Below, in pieces: positions 35,524 to 47,615 of a DNA stretch of 64,000 nucleotides; the stretch's first letter is position 1; each line of letters opens with the position of its first letter. The stretch is from Heyndrickxia ginsengihumi (GTDB lineage Bacteria; Bacillota; Bacilli; Bacillales; Bacillaceae_C). The position numbers were made by a program, and so were the translations under genes. The stretch is taken from contig NZ_JAAIWK010000007.1 in the NCBI RefSeq assembly GCF_011008565.1, forward strand, positions 51,961-115,960. The letters run 5' to 3'. The notes below the pieces were generated by a model. The model worked only from the letters and a program-made list of their open reading frames with translations, searched no databases and was not told the DNA's origin.

Positions 35524-36308
35524 AGCAAAGAATTCTTACCGCAGTAATTGCTGCAGCAATTTTTATTCCATTTGTTATTTATGGTAAAATTCCTTTTATA
35601 TTAGTAACATATTTAATGGCAACCATTGCGCTATATGAACTGTTGAAAATGGGAAAACAATCTATTTTTTCTATTCAAGGTGTCTTGTCAGTCCTGCTGC
35701 TATGGGTGGTTTTATGGCCAGACAAATATATTCATGCAATTGAGCGTTTTGGATTTGAAAAACTTGAATACATATTTGTCATTACACTGCTATATTTAAG
35801 TTACTCTGTACTTACGAAAAATGCATTTACTTTTGAAAAAATTGGTTTTCATGTTATTTCCTCTCTATATGTTGGGATGGGATTCCACTACTTTATTGAG
35901 GTAAGATCAATAGGACTTACTTATGTCTTTTATGCCTTGTTAATTATTTGGGCAACAGATTCTGGAGCCTATTTCGTAGGACGTGCATTAGGGAAAAATA
36001 AGCTGTGGCCTGAAATTAGCCCGAATAAAACAGTTGAGGGTGCACTAGGAGGCATCATTTGTGCATTAATTGTTGCGATTTTGTTTTCCGTGTTTTCGAA
36101 CATGGATCTATCAACCATTAAGCTGTTAGTAATGGCTGTCCTATTATCAATCTTTGGGCAAATTGGTGATTTAGCAGAATCAGCATATAAAAGACATTTT
36201 GGTGTAAAAGATTCAGGTAATATATTACCTGGTCACGGCGGTATATTAGATCGTTTTGATAGCTTATTATTTGTCCTACCGCTTTTATATTTTTTCAATC
36301 AATTATAG
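35520..36308 (+). CDS. cdsA: Phosphatidate cytidylyltransferase
   Basis: CdsA makes CDP-diacylglycerol, the precursor of the main phospholipids. The 262-residue membrane protein has about seven hydrophobic helices and the C-terminal signature (about residues 215-240) with GDLAESAYKRHFGVKDSG and LPGHGGILDRFDSL. It overlaps uppS by 4 bases (ATGA). Confidence 0.95.
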   Translation: MKQRILTAVIAAAIFIPFVIYGKIPFILVTYLMATIALYELLKMGKQSIFSIQGVLSVLLLWVVLWPDKYIHAIERFGFEKLEYIFVITLLYLSYSVLTKNAFTFEKIGFHVISSLYVGMGFHYFIEVRSIGLTYVFYALLIIWATDSGAYFVGRALGKNKLWPEISPNKTVEGALGGIICALIVAILFSVFSNMDLSTIKLLVMAVLLSIFGQIGDLAESAYKRHFGVKDSGNILPGHGGILDRFDSLLFVLPLLYFFNQL

Positions 36309-36338
36309 AGATAATTGATTTATTTAGGAGTGTTAACA

Positions 36339-37484
36339 GTGAAATTCATTAGTTTATTAGGTGCAACTGGTTCGATTGGGACACAGACATTAGATGTAAT
36401 CAGAGATCATCCCGATTTATTTCGTTTAGTTGCGTTCTCAGTTGGAAAAAATATAAATCTGGCAAGAAAAATTATTCAGGAATTTAACCCAGAACTTGTA
36501 TCCGTTGAATTAAAGGATGACTACGAAACGTTAAAAAATGAATTTGGACATTCTATTCAATTTACTTATGGTCAAGCAGGCTTAATAGATGTAGCTGTTT
36601 ATAAGAAGTCGACGTTGCTAGTAAACGCTGTTTTAGGCAGTGTTGGCTTATTGCCAACATTACAAGCAATTCAGGCTGAAAAAACAGTTGCTCTTGCGAA
36701 TAAAGAAACATTGGTTACTGCGGGACATCTTGTGATGGAATTAGCAAAACGGTATCGAGTCGATGTTCTACCGATTGATAGTGAACATTCTGCTATATTT
36801 CAATGCTTGCAAGGTGAACAAATGTCAGAAATTAAAAGATTAATTATTACTGCTTCCGGGGGCAGCTTTAGAGACTTAACAAGGGATCAATTGCAAAATG
36901 TGACAGTTAAAGACGCTCTGAATCATCCAAATTGGTCGATGGGAGCAAAAATTACAATAGATTCAGCTACAATGATGAATAAAGGATTAGAAGTGATTGA
37001 AGCTCACTGGTTATTTAATCTTCCGTACGAGCATATTGATACAGTATTACATCGTGAAAGCATTATTCATTCAATGGTTGAGTTTCAAGATAGTAGTGTA
37101 AAAGCGCAGCTTGGAACGCCTGATATGAGAATCCCAATTCAGTATGCGCTATGTTATCCAAATAGAGTCGCGCTGTCCAATACAAAATCGCTAGACCTCA
37201 CTGAAATTGGACAATTACATTTTCAGAAAATGGATCAAGAGCGATATGTTTGTTTAAAGCTCGCATATGAAGCGGGGAAAATTGGAGGCTCAATGCCGAC
37301 GGTTTTAAACGCAGCAAACGAAGCAGCAGTAGCCGCATTTTTAAATGAAAAAATTTCGTTTTTACAAATTGATCAGTTGATTGAAAAGGCACTTGAAAGG
37401 CATAATGTAATTAAGCATCCTGATTTAGAATCAATTAAGGCTATTGATTCAGAAACTAGGGAGTACGTAAACTCACTAATTTAA
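36339..37484 (+). CDS. dxr: 1-deoxy-D-xylulose-5-phosphate reductoisomerase
   Basis: Dxr converts DXP to MEP, the committed step of the non-mevalonate isoprenoid pathway. The 381-residue protein has the NADPH motif [14 protein letters not shown], the [12 protein letters not shown] and [14 protein letters not shown] metal/substrate segments and the [18 protein letters not shown] region. GTG 36339 follows TTAGGAGTG; a start 24 bases upstream would add residues not found in the family. Confidence 0.96.
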   Translation: MKFISLLGATGSIGTQTLDVIRDHPDLFRLVAFSVGKNINLARKIIQEFNPELVSVELKDDYETLKNEFGHSIQFTYGQAGLIDVAVYKKSTLLVNAVLGSVGLLPTLQAIQAEKTVALANKETLVTAGHLVMELAKRYRVDVLPIDSEHSAIFQCLQGEQMSEIKRLIITASGGSFRDLTRDQLQNVTVKDALNHPNWSMGAKITIDSATMMNKGLEVIEAHWLFNLPYEHIDTVLHRESIIHSMVEFQDSSVKAQLGTPDMRIPIQYALCYPNRVALSNTKSLDLTEIGQLHFQKMDQERYVCLKLAYEAGKIGGSMPTVLNAANEAAVAAFLNEKISFLQIDQLIEKALERHNVIKHPDLESIKAIDSETREYVNSLI

Positions 37485-37502
37485 AAAAAGGTGGTTATTT
37501 AT

Positions 37503-38762
37503 TTGACAACAGTGATAGCCTTTATCATCATATTTGGTTCTCTTGTTATATTTCATGAAGCTGGACATTTCTTTGTAGCTAAAAGAGCAGGTATACTATG
37601 CCGAGAATTTGCGATTGGGTTCGGTCCGAAGATCCTTTCATTTAAGAAAAATGAAACACAGTATACAGTCAGACTTTTGCCGCTTGGTGGTTATGTCAGA
37701 ATGGCTGGCGAAGACCCAGAGATGACTGAACTAAAGCCTGGACAGCGTGTTGGCTTAATCTTAAATTCTAATGAAGAAGTAGAAAAGATTATTGTTAATG
37801 GGAAAGATCGCTATCCTAATATTCGTATGATTGAAATAGAGTCAACTGATTTAGAAAGAAAACTTTTTATCAGAGGCTATGAAGATAGTGATGATGAAAC
37901 ACCGCAAACTTTCAAAGTGAAGAGAAATGCTGTATTTGTTGAAAACAATACAGAAACGCAAATTGCTCCATGGGATCGTCAATTTGCATCTAAATCTTTA
38001 GGAAAACGTGCATTAACAATATTTGCTGGTCCATTAATGAATTTTGTCTTAGCAATCATTGCTTTTACGCTATTTGCGGTGATTGAGGGTGTACCTGTTT
38101 CTGATCCGGTATTAGGAACTGTTGTGAAAGATGGAGCTGCAGCTCAAGCGGGGCTTCAAAAGGGAGATATGGTAATTAGTATTGACGGTTCTGAGATTTC
38201 AACATGGAATGATATTGTTGAGGTCATTCAAAAACATCCCGATGAAAAAATTGTTTTTACCGTTGAAAGAAATAATAAAACATTAGAAATTCCTGTAACA
38301 CCTAAAAAGGTGAAAGTAGATAATAAGGAGATTGGAAGGATTGGGGTCAATAGCCCTGTTGATCATTCTCCGATAAAAGTAGCAACATACGGTGTCGTCC
38401 AAACATATCAATGGACGATTGAAATACTCCGTTTGTTAGGTCATATTATTACTGGTGGTTTTTCAATTGATATGTTATCGGGACCTGCCGGCATTTATAA
38501 ATCAACTGAGACGGTAGCTAAATCAGGTATATTAAATTTATTTAAATGGGCAGGATTATTAAGTATTAACATTGGTATTATGAATTTATTACCACTGCCT
38601 GCACTTGATGGTGGCAGATTGTTATTTTTCGGTATTGAAGCATTGAGAGGTAAACCAATTGATCGTCAAAAGGAAAGTGTCGTTCATTTTATTGGTTTTG
38701 CATTATTAATGCTATTAATGATTATCGTAACATGGAATGATATTCAAAGATTTTTCTTGTAA
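37503..38762 (+). CDS. rseP: RseP-type site-2 zinc metalloprotease (RasP)
   Basis: RseP/RasP cleaves membrane proteins in their transmembrane segment, such as anti-sigma factors and signal peptides. The 419-residue protein has the active-site HEAGH (residues 18-22) in the first helix, a PDZ domain (about residues 195-275) and the second metal motif LPALDGGRLLFF near the C-terminus. The TTG at 37503 follows AAAAAGGTGG; the GTG at 37491 is inside that site. It is last in the uppS-cdsA-dxr unit. Confidence 0.95.
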   Translation: MTTVIAFIIIFGSLVIFHEAGHFFVAKRAGILCREFAIGFGPKILSFKKNETQYTVRLLPLGGYVRMAGEDPEMTELKPGQRVGLILNSNEEVEKIIVNGKDRYPNIRMIEIESTDLERKLFIRGYEDSDDETPQTFKVKRNAVFVENNTETQIAPWDRQFASKSLGKRALTIFAGPLMNFVLAIIAFTLFAVIEGVPVSDPVLGTVVKDGAAAQAGLQKGDMVISIDGSEISTWNDIVEVIQKHPDEKIVFTVERNNKTLEIPVTPKKVKVDNKEIGRIGVNSPVDHSPIKVATYGVVQTYQWTIEILRLLGHIITGGFSIDMLSGPAGIYKSTETVAKSGILNLFKWAGLLSINIGIMNLLPLPALDGGRLLFFGIEALRGKPIDRQKESVVHFIGFALLMLLMIIVTWNDIQRFFL

Positions 38763-38781
38763 TTCTCTGCATGTTACAGTT

Positions 38782-38811
38782 AAGGCAATTAGTTTATAAA
38801 CTAATTGCCTT
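38782..38811. repeat. 30-bp perfect palindrome between rseP and proS
   Basis: A perfect 15+15 base palindrome (left arm AAGGCAATTAGTTTA). As RNA it would form a 13-bp stem with a TATA loop; the following sequence is only weakly T-rich. The likely role is a bidirectional or poor-tailed terminator after rseP; an operator is also possible. Confidence 0.65.
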
Positions 38812-38857
38812 TAACTAAGTTTAAACTTTAAGTGAAAAGTTTAATGAAACAAATTAA

Positions 38858-40606
<1,749 letters not shown>

Positions 40607-40622
40607 ATTGATGTGTGAATGG

Positions 40623-40660
40623 GATGGCATCGACAACAAGTCGATGTCATCTCTATTTCT
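40623..40660 (+). terminator. Terminator after proS
   Basis: GATGGCATCGAC pairs with GTCGATGTCATC (one G-U pair) over an AACAA loop, followed by TCTATTTCT. The T tail is interrupted but the stem is strong. Confidence 0.75.
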
Positions 40661-40696
40661 GTGATCCAGTTGGTAAATTCTTTTAGTTCGAAACCA

Positions 40697-40725
40697 TTGA
40701 ATACAAACTTGTATTTTTTTATGAT
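40697..40725 (+). promoter_or_regulatory. Candidate polC promoter
   Basis: TTGAAT at 40697-40702 and TATGAT at 40720-40725 are 17 bases apart, about 40 bases before the polC start and after the proS terminator. Confidence 0.6.
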
Positions 40726-40767
40726 AGTAAGTGATTAAATAAAAATTTTAGGATGGGAGAGGTAATG

Positions 40768-43700
40768 ATGGATCAACATCCCGCCGAAAAAAAAGAACGA
40801 TTTCAAATATTGTTACAACAACTTAAATTAACAGATGATACGATATACGACTATTTTAAAAATGCAGAAATTGAAAAGTTAGTAGTTGAAAGACAATCAA
40901 AACGTTGGCATTTCTATTTTATGTTTGAAAACATACTGCCTTACCAAGTTTTTGTAAGATTTACGAATCAACTTAAGCATAGTTTTCAGCAAATAGCGAA
41001 CGTACATTATTCGATTCGTACACTTCAATCATCTTTTGAGCCACAACTTGTCATGGATTACTGGAATCATTGTTTACAGGAAATAGATGGTATGTCACCA
41101 ATGTTGTATTCATTGCTAGCCAATCAGCTTCCAACAATGAATGGCAATAAAATCATTGTCCAAGGCAGAAATGATACAGAAGCACGTACGCTTCAAAAAA
41201 AATATGGTGAACTTATTACGGGTTATTATGAAAATATTGGGTTTCCTTCATTTATCTTTGAAGCTACGATTGGTGAAAATGAATCCTCAGATGAATATTT
41301 GAAATTTGTAGAAGCGAAACAAAAAGAAGATGAAGAAAGAGCAAAACAAGCAGTGATCGAAATGCAAAAGAGCCAACATGAAGACCAACAAACAGATGTG
41401 GTCGATGAAGGTCCTCTTATGATTGGTTATAAAATTCCAGATGATGATCAGTTTAGAAGTTTAATAGATATCGTCGATGAAGAAAGAAGAATTTCGATTG
41501 AAGGGTACGTGTTTGATGCAGAAACGAAAGAACTTCGTAGCGGCCGTACGTTATTGACATTTAAAATCACCGACTATACAAGTTCTATTCTTGTTAAAAT
41601 GTTTTCACGGGATAAAGAAGATGCAACACAATTTCAACGCGTAAAAAAGGGGATGTGGCTGCGCGCAAGAGGCAGTATTCAAAACGATACTTTTGTACGC
41701 GATCTTGTCATGATTGCCAACGATCTGTGCGAAGTAAAGCCACAGCTTAGAAAAGATTTAGCTCCTGAAGATGAGAAGCGTGTTGAACTGCATTTGCATA
41801 CACCAATGAGTCAAATGGATGCTGTTTCTTCTGTCAGTGATCTCGTATCGCAGGCAAAAAAATGGGGGCATAAGGCAATTGCCATTACAGATCATGCAGT
41901 AGCGCAAAGTTTTCCAGAGGCTTATAGTGCTGGACAAAAGAATGATATAAAAATCATATATGGACTTGAAGTCAACCTAGTAGATGACGGTGTGCCAATT
42001 GCTTATAACGATGCTCATATTTTGTTAGAGGATGCAACCTATGTCGTCTTTGACGTTGAAACAACAGGTTTATCTGCTGTTTACGATACGATTATTGAAT
42101 TAGCGGCAGTAAAAATAAAAAATGGTGAGGTAATCGAAACATTTGAGAGATTTGCTAATCCTCACCATCCGCTTTCAAATACAACAATCGAACTTACAGG
42201 TATTACAGATGATATGGTGAAAGATGCACCAGATATTTCAGTCGTATTAAAGGAATACAATGAATGGATAGGAGATGCTATTTTAGTAGCTCATAATGCA
42301 TCATTTGATGTTGGCTTTTTTAATGTGGGCTTGCAAAAAATAGGACTCCCAAAATCTACAAATCCAGTTATTGATACGCTTGAACTAGGTAGATTTCTAT
42401 ACCCAAATTTCAAAAACTATCGTTTAAATACTTTAGCAAAAAAATTCAATGTAGAATTAACACAGCACCATAGGGCGATTTATGATACAGAAGCAACAGG
42501 ACACATTTTTCTGAAAATGCTTGGAGATGCGATTAAAGAAAAAAATATTCAGTACCATGATCAGCTAAACGACTATATGGGTGAAGGAGGAGCTTTTAAA
42601 CGGGCGCGACCTTCACACTGTACATTACTTGTTAAAAACCAAGAAGGACTGAAAAATTTATTTAAATTAATCTCGGTATCTCATATTGATTATTATTATC
42701 GTGTGCCAAGAATTCCGCGCTCACAATTACAAAAATATCGTGATGGAATATTAGTTGGCTCTGGCTGTGATAAAGGCGAAGTGTTCGAAGGAATGATGCA
42801 AAAAGACCCAGCAGAAGTAGAAGAAATGGCGCGCTTTTATGATTATCTCGAAGTTCATCCAAAAGAAGTATATGCGCCATTAATTGAGCAAGAGCTAATT
42901 CGTGACGAACAGGCGTTAGAAGAGATTATTACAAAAATTGTTAATCTTGGTGATAAATTAAACTTGCCTGTTGCTGCGACTGGAAATGTCCATTATTTAC
43001 ATCCTGAGGATAAAATTTATCGGAAAATCTTGATTGGATCTCAAGGTGGTGCGAACCCATTAAATCGCCATCAGCTGCCGGATGTTCATTTCCGTACAAC
43101 GAATGAAATGTTAGATAGTTTTCAGTTTTTAGGCGAGGAAAAGGCAAAAGAAATCGTTGTAGAAAATACGAATAAAATTGCTGATTTAATTGAAGACGTT
43201 AAACCAATTAAAGATGATTTATACACACCTAAAATTGAAGGTGCAGAGGAAGAAATTAGAGAACAAAGCTATACAATGGCCAAAAAAATATATGGCGATC
43301 CATTGCCGGAAATTGTGGAAGCAAGACTAGAAAAAGAATTGAAAAGTATTATTGGACACGGATTTGCCGTTATCTATTTAATCGCCCATAAACTTGTAAA
43401 AAAATCATTGGACGATGGCTACCTCGTTGGATCGCGTGGATCGGTTGGATCTTCTTTAGTCGCGACTATGACTGAAATTACTGAAGTAAATCCGCTTCCG
43501 CCGCATTATGTTTGCCCAGTTTGTAAGCATGCGGAATTTTTTGATGATGGTTCAGTTGGCTCTGGCTTTGATTTACCAGATAAAAATTGTGTAAATTGTG
43601 GCACGCCATATAAAAAAGATGGACATGATATCCCATTTGAAACATTTTTAGGGTTTAAGGGAGATAAAGTTCCTGATATTGACTTGAATTTCTCTGGAGA

Positions 43701-45093
43701 CTATCAACCACGCGCCCACAATTATACGAAAGTATTGTTTGGTGAAGATTATGTGTATCGTGCAGGAACTATTGGTACTGTAGCTGAAAAAACGGCTTAC
43801 GGCTATGTAAAAGGATATGCACAAGATCACAATTTAAACATACGCGGTGCAGAAGTTGATCGATTAGTTAAAGGATGTACTGGTGTTAAAAGAACAACAG
43901 GGCAGCACCCCGGCGGTATTATTGTAGTACCAGACTATATGGATATTTTTGACTTCACACCGATTCAATATCCCGCAGATGATACGGGATCAGAGTGGAG
44001 AACGACACATTTTGATTTCCACTCAATTCATGATAATATTTTGAAACTTGATATTCTTGGACACGATGATCCGACCGTCATTCGTATGCTCCAAGATTTA
44101 AGCGGAATTGATCCTAAAACGATTCCAACAGATGATCCAGAAGTAATGAAAATTTTTAGTGGAACAGAATCATTAGGCGTTACAGAAGAACAAATTATGT
44201 GTAAAACAGGTACGTTAGGTATTCCTGAGTTTGGTACAAAATTTGTTCGCCAGATGCTTGAAGATACGAAGCCAACCACCTTCTCTGAACTTGTGCAAAT
44301 TTCAGGTTTATCACATGGCACAGACGTATGGTTAGGGAATGCACAAGAACTTATTCAAAATGGTATTTGTACATTGCCGGACGTTATAGGCTGTCGTGAT
44401 GATATAATGGTTTATTTAATCTATCAAGGTTTAGAGCCATCACTCGCCTTTAAAATTATGGAATCCGTCCGTAAAGGTAAAGGGTTGCAGCCAGAAATGG
44501 AAGAAGAGATGGTGAAAAATAATGTACCGAGCTGGTATATTGATTCATGTAAAAAAATCAAATACATGTTTCCAAAAGCCCATGCTGCAGCATATGTTTT
44601 AATGGCTGTACGGATTGCCTATTTTAAAGTGCACCACCCATTATTATATTATGCTACCTATTTTACAGTGCGGGCGGAAGATTTTGATTTAGATGCGATG
44701 ATCCGTGGGGCAGTATCAATCAAAGCGCGCATTGATGAAATTAATGGGAAAGGCTTAGATGCATCTACGAAAGAAAAGAGTTTATTAACTGTTCTTGAAC
44801 TCGCACTTGAAATGTGTGCACGCGGCTTCCATTTTCAAAAAATTGATCTATACCGTTCGGAGGCAGATCGTTTTGTAATTGAAGGGAATTCCTTAATTCC
44901 ACCATTTAATGCCATACCAGGACTTGGTACAAATGCCGCTAAAAATATTGTTCAAGCGCGTAAAGATGGAGAATTCTTGTCAAAAGAAGACTTACAGCGT
45001 CGCGGCAAAGTTTCAAAAACCATTATGGAATACTTGGATCAACATGGCTGTTTAGAGGCATTACCTGAACAAAACCAATTATCGCTATTTTAA
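40768..45093 (+). CDS. polC: DNA polymerase III alpha subunit, PolC type
   Basis: PolC is the main replicative polymerase of low-GC Gram-positives. The 1441-residue protein has an N-terminal domain, an OB fold (about 230-320), a PHP domain ([18 protein letters not shown]), the inserted DEDDh proofreading exonuclease ([40 protein letters not shown]), a four-cysteine zinc motif (CPVCKH ... CVNCGTP), catalytic aspartates ([12 protein letters not shown]) and a conserved C-terminal QNQLSLF. Start choice between ATG 40765 and 40768 is not certain. No intein or frameshift is seen. Confidence 0.97.
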   Translation: MDQHPAEKKERFQILLQQLKLTDDTIYDYFKNAEIEKLVVERQSKRWHFYFMFENILPYQVFVRFTNQLKHSFQQIANVHYSIRTLQSSFEPQLVMDYWNHCLQEIDGMSPMLYSLLANQLPTMNGNKIIVQGRNDTEARTLQKKYGELITGYYENIGFPSFIFEATIGENESSDEYLKFVEAKQKEDEERAKQAVIEMQKSQHEDQQTDVVDEGPLMIGYKIPDDDQFRSLIDIVDEERRISIEGYVFDAETKELRSGRTLLTFKITDYTSSILVKMFSRDKEDATQFQRVKKGMWLRARGSIQNDTFVRDLVMIANDLCEVKPQLRKDLAPEDEKRVELHLHTPMSQMDAVSSVSDLVSQAKKWGHKAIAITDHAVAQSFPEAYSAGQKNDIKIIYGLEVNLVDDGVPIAYNDAHILLEDATYVVFDVETTGLSAVYDTIIELAAVKIKNGEVIETFERFANPHHPLSNTTIELTGITDDMVKDAPDISVVLKEYNEWIGDAILVAHNASFDVGFFNVGLQKIGLPKSTNPVIDTLELGRFLYPNFKNYRLNTLAKKFNVELTQHHRAIYDTEATGHIFLKMLGDAIKEKNIQYHDQLNDYMGEGGAFKRARPSHCTLLVKNQEGLKNLFKLISVSHIDYYYRVPRIPRSQLQKYRDGILVGSGCDKGEVFEGMMQKDPAEVEEMARFYDYLEVHPKEVYAPLIEQELIRDEQALEEIITKIVNLGDKLNLPVAATGNVHYLHPEDKIYRKILIGSQGGANPLNRHQLPDVHFRTTNEMLDSFQFLGEEKAKEIVVENTNKIADLIEDVKPIKDDLYTPKIEGAEEEIREQSYTMAKKIYGDPLPEIVEARLEKELKSIIGHGFAVIYLIAHKLVKKSLDDGYLVGSRGSVGSSLVATMTEITEVNPLPPHYVCPVCKHAEFFDDGSVGSGFDLPDKNCVNCGTPYKKDGHDIPFETFLGFKGDKVPDIDLNFSGDYQPRAHNYTKVLFGEDYVYRAGTIGTVAEKTAYGYVKGYAQDHNLNIRGAEVDRLVKGCTGVKRTTGQHPGGIIVVPDYMDIFDFTPIQYPADDTGSEWRTTHFDFHSIHDNILKLDILGHDDPTVIRMLQDLSGIDPKTIPTDDPEVMKIFSGTESLGVTEEQIMCKTGTLGIPEFGTKFVRQMLEDTKPTTFSELVQISGLSHGTDVWLGNAQELIQNGICTLPDVIGCRDDIMVYLIYQGLEPSLAFKIMESVRKGKGLQPEMEEEMVKNNVPSWYIDSCKKIKYMFPKAHAAAYVLMAVRIAYFKVHHPLLYYATYFTVRAEDFDLDAMIRGAVSIKARIDEINGKGLDASTKEKSLLTVLELALEMCARGFHFQKIDLYRSEADRFVIEGNSLIPPFNAIPGLGTNAAKNIVQARKDGEFLSKEDLQRRGKVSKTIMEYLDQHGCLEALPEQNQLSLF

Positions 45094-45275
45094 TAATCGG
45101 TATAGCGGTAACTCATTAAATGAACGTTCTAACGCAATAGATAATCAACTTTCACAAGTTATGACTATTGGAAACATATTGTTATGAACGATGTCTCCGT
45201 TTTTCCTATTATTTGCATTATTTTGTTGGTTATGGTATATTTTTATTGGAAATACTATTGATAAACTCTCGTGTA

Positions 45276-45309
45276 AAAGAGTGGGGCATACCCACTCTTT
45301 CGTGTTTTT
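45276..45309 (+). terminator. Rho-independent terminator between polC and rimP
   Basis: AAAGAGTGGG pairs with CCCACTCTTT over a GCATA loop, followed by CGTGTTTTT. It lies just upstream of rimP, so it may end the polC transcript or act as a leader attenuator. The rest of 45094-45275 shows nothing convincing. Confidence 0.8.
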
Positions 45310-45337
45310 AATTCGGAATTTTTTTCAGGAGGTCATG

Positions 45338-45805
45338 ATGAGTAAAGTTACAGAAGTGGTGGAAGAACTTGTTTCACCAATTGTTCAAGACCTACAACTT
45401 GAACTCGTTGATATTGAATATGTTAAAGAAGGAAAGAATTGGTTCCTTCGTATTTATATCGATAAGGAAGATGGAATTGACATTGATGAGTGTGGAGTCG
45501 TAAGTGAACGATTAAGTGAACGACTTGATGAACTTGATCCAATTCCTCATAATTATTTCCTAGAAGTCTCTTCACCTGGAGCAGAACGCCCGCTTAAAAA
45601 GGAAAAAGACTTTGCGAGAGCTATTGGCAGATCGGTGCATATTAAAACGTATGAAACGATCGATGGTGAAAAAGACTTTGAAGGTAAGCTATTATCATTT
45701 GATGGTGAAACATTACACATAGAAATAAAAGTGAAAACAAGAAAAAAAGAATTGCAAATACCATATGAAAAAGTTGCGAAAGCACGTTTGGCAATAGAAT
45801 TTTAA
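45338..45805 (+). CDS. rimP: Ribosome maturation factor RimP
   Basis: RimP helps mature the 30S subunit. The 155-residue protein has the N-terminal [20 protein letters not shown] and the [14 protein letters not shown] motif. ATG 45338 follows CAGGAGG; the frame stays open upstream for 49 codons, but that part overlaps the terminator hairpin and is hydrophobic, unlike RimP. It begins the nusA-infB cluster. Confidence 0.94.
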   Translation: MSKVTEVVEELVSPIVQDLQLELVDIEYVKEGKNWFLRIYIDKEDGIDIDECGVVSERLSERLDELDPIPHNYFLEVSSPGAERPLKKEKDFARAIGRSVHIKTYETIDGEKDFEGKLLSFDGETLHIEIKVKTRKKELQIPYEKVAKARLAIEF

Positions 45806-45883
45806 TAAATGCGAAGGATATAAGAAGCTAGCCGGAAGTTTTATGAACACTGGCTTCTCGTAAGATAGGGGGATAAGGTTTCC

Positions 45884-46999
45884 ATGAGCTCAGAATTGGT
45901 AGAGGCTCTTAATGTTTTGGAAAAAGATAAAGGGATTTCTCGCGATGTACTTGTTGAGGCAATTGAAGCAGCACTTGTGTCAGCGTATCGTCGTAATTTT
46001 AATCAAGCCCAAAATGTACGTACAGATCTTAATTTAGCAACGGGATCGATTCGTGTGTTTGCACGTAAAGATGTTGTTGAAGAAGTATTTGATTCAAGAC
46101 TTGAAATTTCACTTGAAGATGCACATAAAGTGAATCCTTCTTATGATATTGGTGATGTAGTTGAAATTGAAGTAACACCAAAAGACTTTGGCCGAATTGC
46201 GGCACAAACTGCTAAACAGGTAGTTACTCAACGAGTGCGCGAGGCAGAACGAGGCATTATTTATTCAGAGTTTATTGATCGTGAAGATGATATTATGACA
46301 GGTATTGTTCAACGTAAAGATAATCGCTTTACGTATGTAAGCCTTGGAAAAGTAGAAGCACTTCTACCGCCGAGTGAACAAGCTGCAAATGAACATTATC
46401 AACCACATGATCGTATTAAAGTATATATTACAAAAGTAGAAAAGACGACAAAAGGACCGCAAATTTTCGTTTCACGTACGCATCCTGGTCTGTTAAAACG
46501 TCTTTTTGAGATTGAAGTCCCTGAAATTTATGATGGAACAGTTGAAATTCGTTCCGTTGCACGGGAGGCTGGAGATCGTTCAAAAATATCTGTTTATACA
46601 GATCATCCAGATGTTGATCCAATCGGCGCATGTGTAGGTCCTAAAGGTTCACGGGTACAAGCGATTGTCAATGAATTAAATGGTGAAAAAATTGACATTG
46701 TGGAATGGTCAAATGATCCAGTCGAATTTGTAGCGAACGCTTTGAGTCCATCAAAAGTGTTAGATGTAATCGTGGATGAAAAAGATAAAGCGACGACGGT
46801 CGTTGTCCCTGATTATCAACTATCTCTAGCAATTGGAAAAAGAGGTCAAAATGCTAGATTGGCTGCTAAATTAACAGGCTGGAAAATTGATATTAAGAGT
46901 GAATCAGATGCGAGAGAAGCTGGTATTTATCCACGCTCCGAATCCTTATCTGTAGAAGAAGACAACTCATTCGATGATACAAACGAAGAAATCGAATAA
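45884..46999 (+). CDS. nusA: Transcription termination/antitermination factor NusA
   Basis: NusA binds RNA polymerase and modulates pausing and termination. The 371-residue protein has the N-terminal polymerase-binding domain, an S1 domain (GIVQRKDNRFTYVSLGKVEA), then two KH domains (GACVGPKGSRVQAIVNEL and LAIGKRGQNARLAAKLTG). It lacks the acidic repeats of enterobacterial NusA, as is usual for Bacillus. A possible hairpin lies in the 78-base gap after rimP (AGAAGC / GCTTCT). Confidence 0.97.
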   Translation: MSSELVEALNVLEKDKGISRDVLVEAIEAALVSAYRRNFNQAQNVRTDLNLATGSIRVFARKDVVEEVFDSRLEISLEDAHKVNPSYDIGDVVEIEVTPKDFGRIAAQTAKQVVTQRVREAERGIIYSEFIDREDDIMTGIVQRKDNRFTYVSLGKVEALLPPSEQAANEHYQPHDRIKVYITKVEKTTKGPQIFVSRTHPGLLKRLFEIEVPEIYDGTVEIRSVAREAGDRSKISVYTDHPDVDPIGACVGPKGSRVQAIVNELNGEKIDIVEWSNDPVEFVANALSPSKVLDVIVDEKDKATTVVVPDYQLSLAIGKRGQNARLAAKLTGWKIDIKSESDAREAGIYPRSESLSVEEDNSFDDTNEEIE

Positions 47000-47011
47000 G
47001 AGGTGATCATG

Positions 47012-47287
47012 ATGGCAACGAAAAAAAAGATTCCGATGAGAAAATGCGTTGCAACGGGAGAAATGAGACCGAAAAAAGAAATGCTAAGGATTGTCCGTTC
47101 GAAAGAGGGAGATATTTCTATCGATCCAACGGGCAAAAAATCGGGTAGAGGCGCTTATCTTTCAAAAGATATAGAGGCAATTGAAATAGCGAAGAAAAAG
47201 AATGTTTTAGCTAATCACCTTGAAGTAACTGTTGCTGACTCTTTCTATGATGAAATCCTTGAATTTATTAAAAAGGAGAATCATTAA
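47012..47287 (+). CDS. ylxR: YlxR family RNA-binding protein
   Basis: This 91-residue basic protein is of the YlxR family (also called RnpM in recent work, where it is linked to RNase P). It has the MRKCVATGEMRPKKEMLRIV motif and GKKSGRGAYLSKD. The ATG at 47012 suits AAGAGGTG; upstream GTG/ATG codons overlap this site. It is followed closely by ylxQ. Confidence 0.9.
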   Translation: MATKKKIPMRKCVATGEMRPKKEMLRIVRSKEGDISIDPTGKKSGRGAYLSKDIEAIEIAKKKNVLANHLEVTVADSFYDEILEFIKKENH

Positions 47288-47292
47288 TAAGA

Positions 47293-47601
47293 ATGAGTGA
47301 ACAACAAGCAATGTCGCTTTTAGGTTTAGCAAATCGGGCACGAAAAGTAATATCTGGGGAAGAACTTGTTATTAAAGAAATCCAATCAAGTCGTGCTAAA
47401 CTAATTATATTGTCAAAAGATGCCTCATCAAATACTTCCAAAAAGATTCAAGATAAATGTCGTTTTTACAATACGCCAATACAATTTGTAGAGACGAGAG
47501 AAACACTCGGTAAAGCCATCGGGAAAGAGGCAAGAGTTGTTGTCGCGATAACAGAGAAAGGTTTTGCACAAAAACTTGCCCAATTGCTCGGTGAATCATA
47601 G
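47293..47601 (+). CDS. ylxQ: YlxQ, L7Ae-type RNA-binding protein
   Basis: This 102-residue protein belongs to the L7Ae/L30e family of kink-turn RNA-binding proteins, with [19 protein letters not shown] and [18 protein letters not shown]. The gene sits between ylxR and infB as in all Bacillus relatives. Its RNA target is not clear from the sequence. Confidence 0.9.
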   Translation: MSEQQAMSLLGLANRARKVISGEELVIKEIQSSRAKLIILSKDASSNTSKKIQDKCRFYNTPIQFVETRETLGKAIGKEARVVVAITEKGFAQKLAQLLGES

Positions 47602-47615
47602 ATGGGGGTGATTAT

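Noticed and set aside
40768..45093. Intein or frameshift in polC
   Set aside because: All domains are in order and continuous, and the length matches the family.
45191..45337. N-terminal extension of RimP with a hydrophobic segment
   Set aside because: It spans the terminator hairpin, and a strong AGGAGG precedes the conserved start at 45338.
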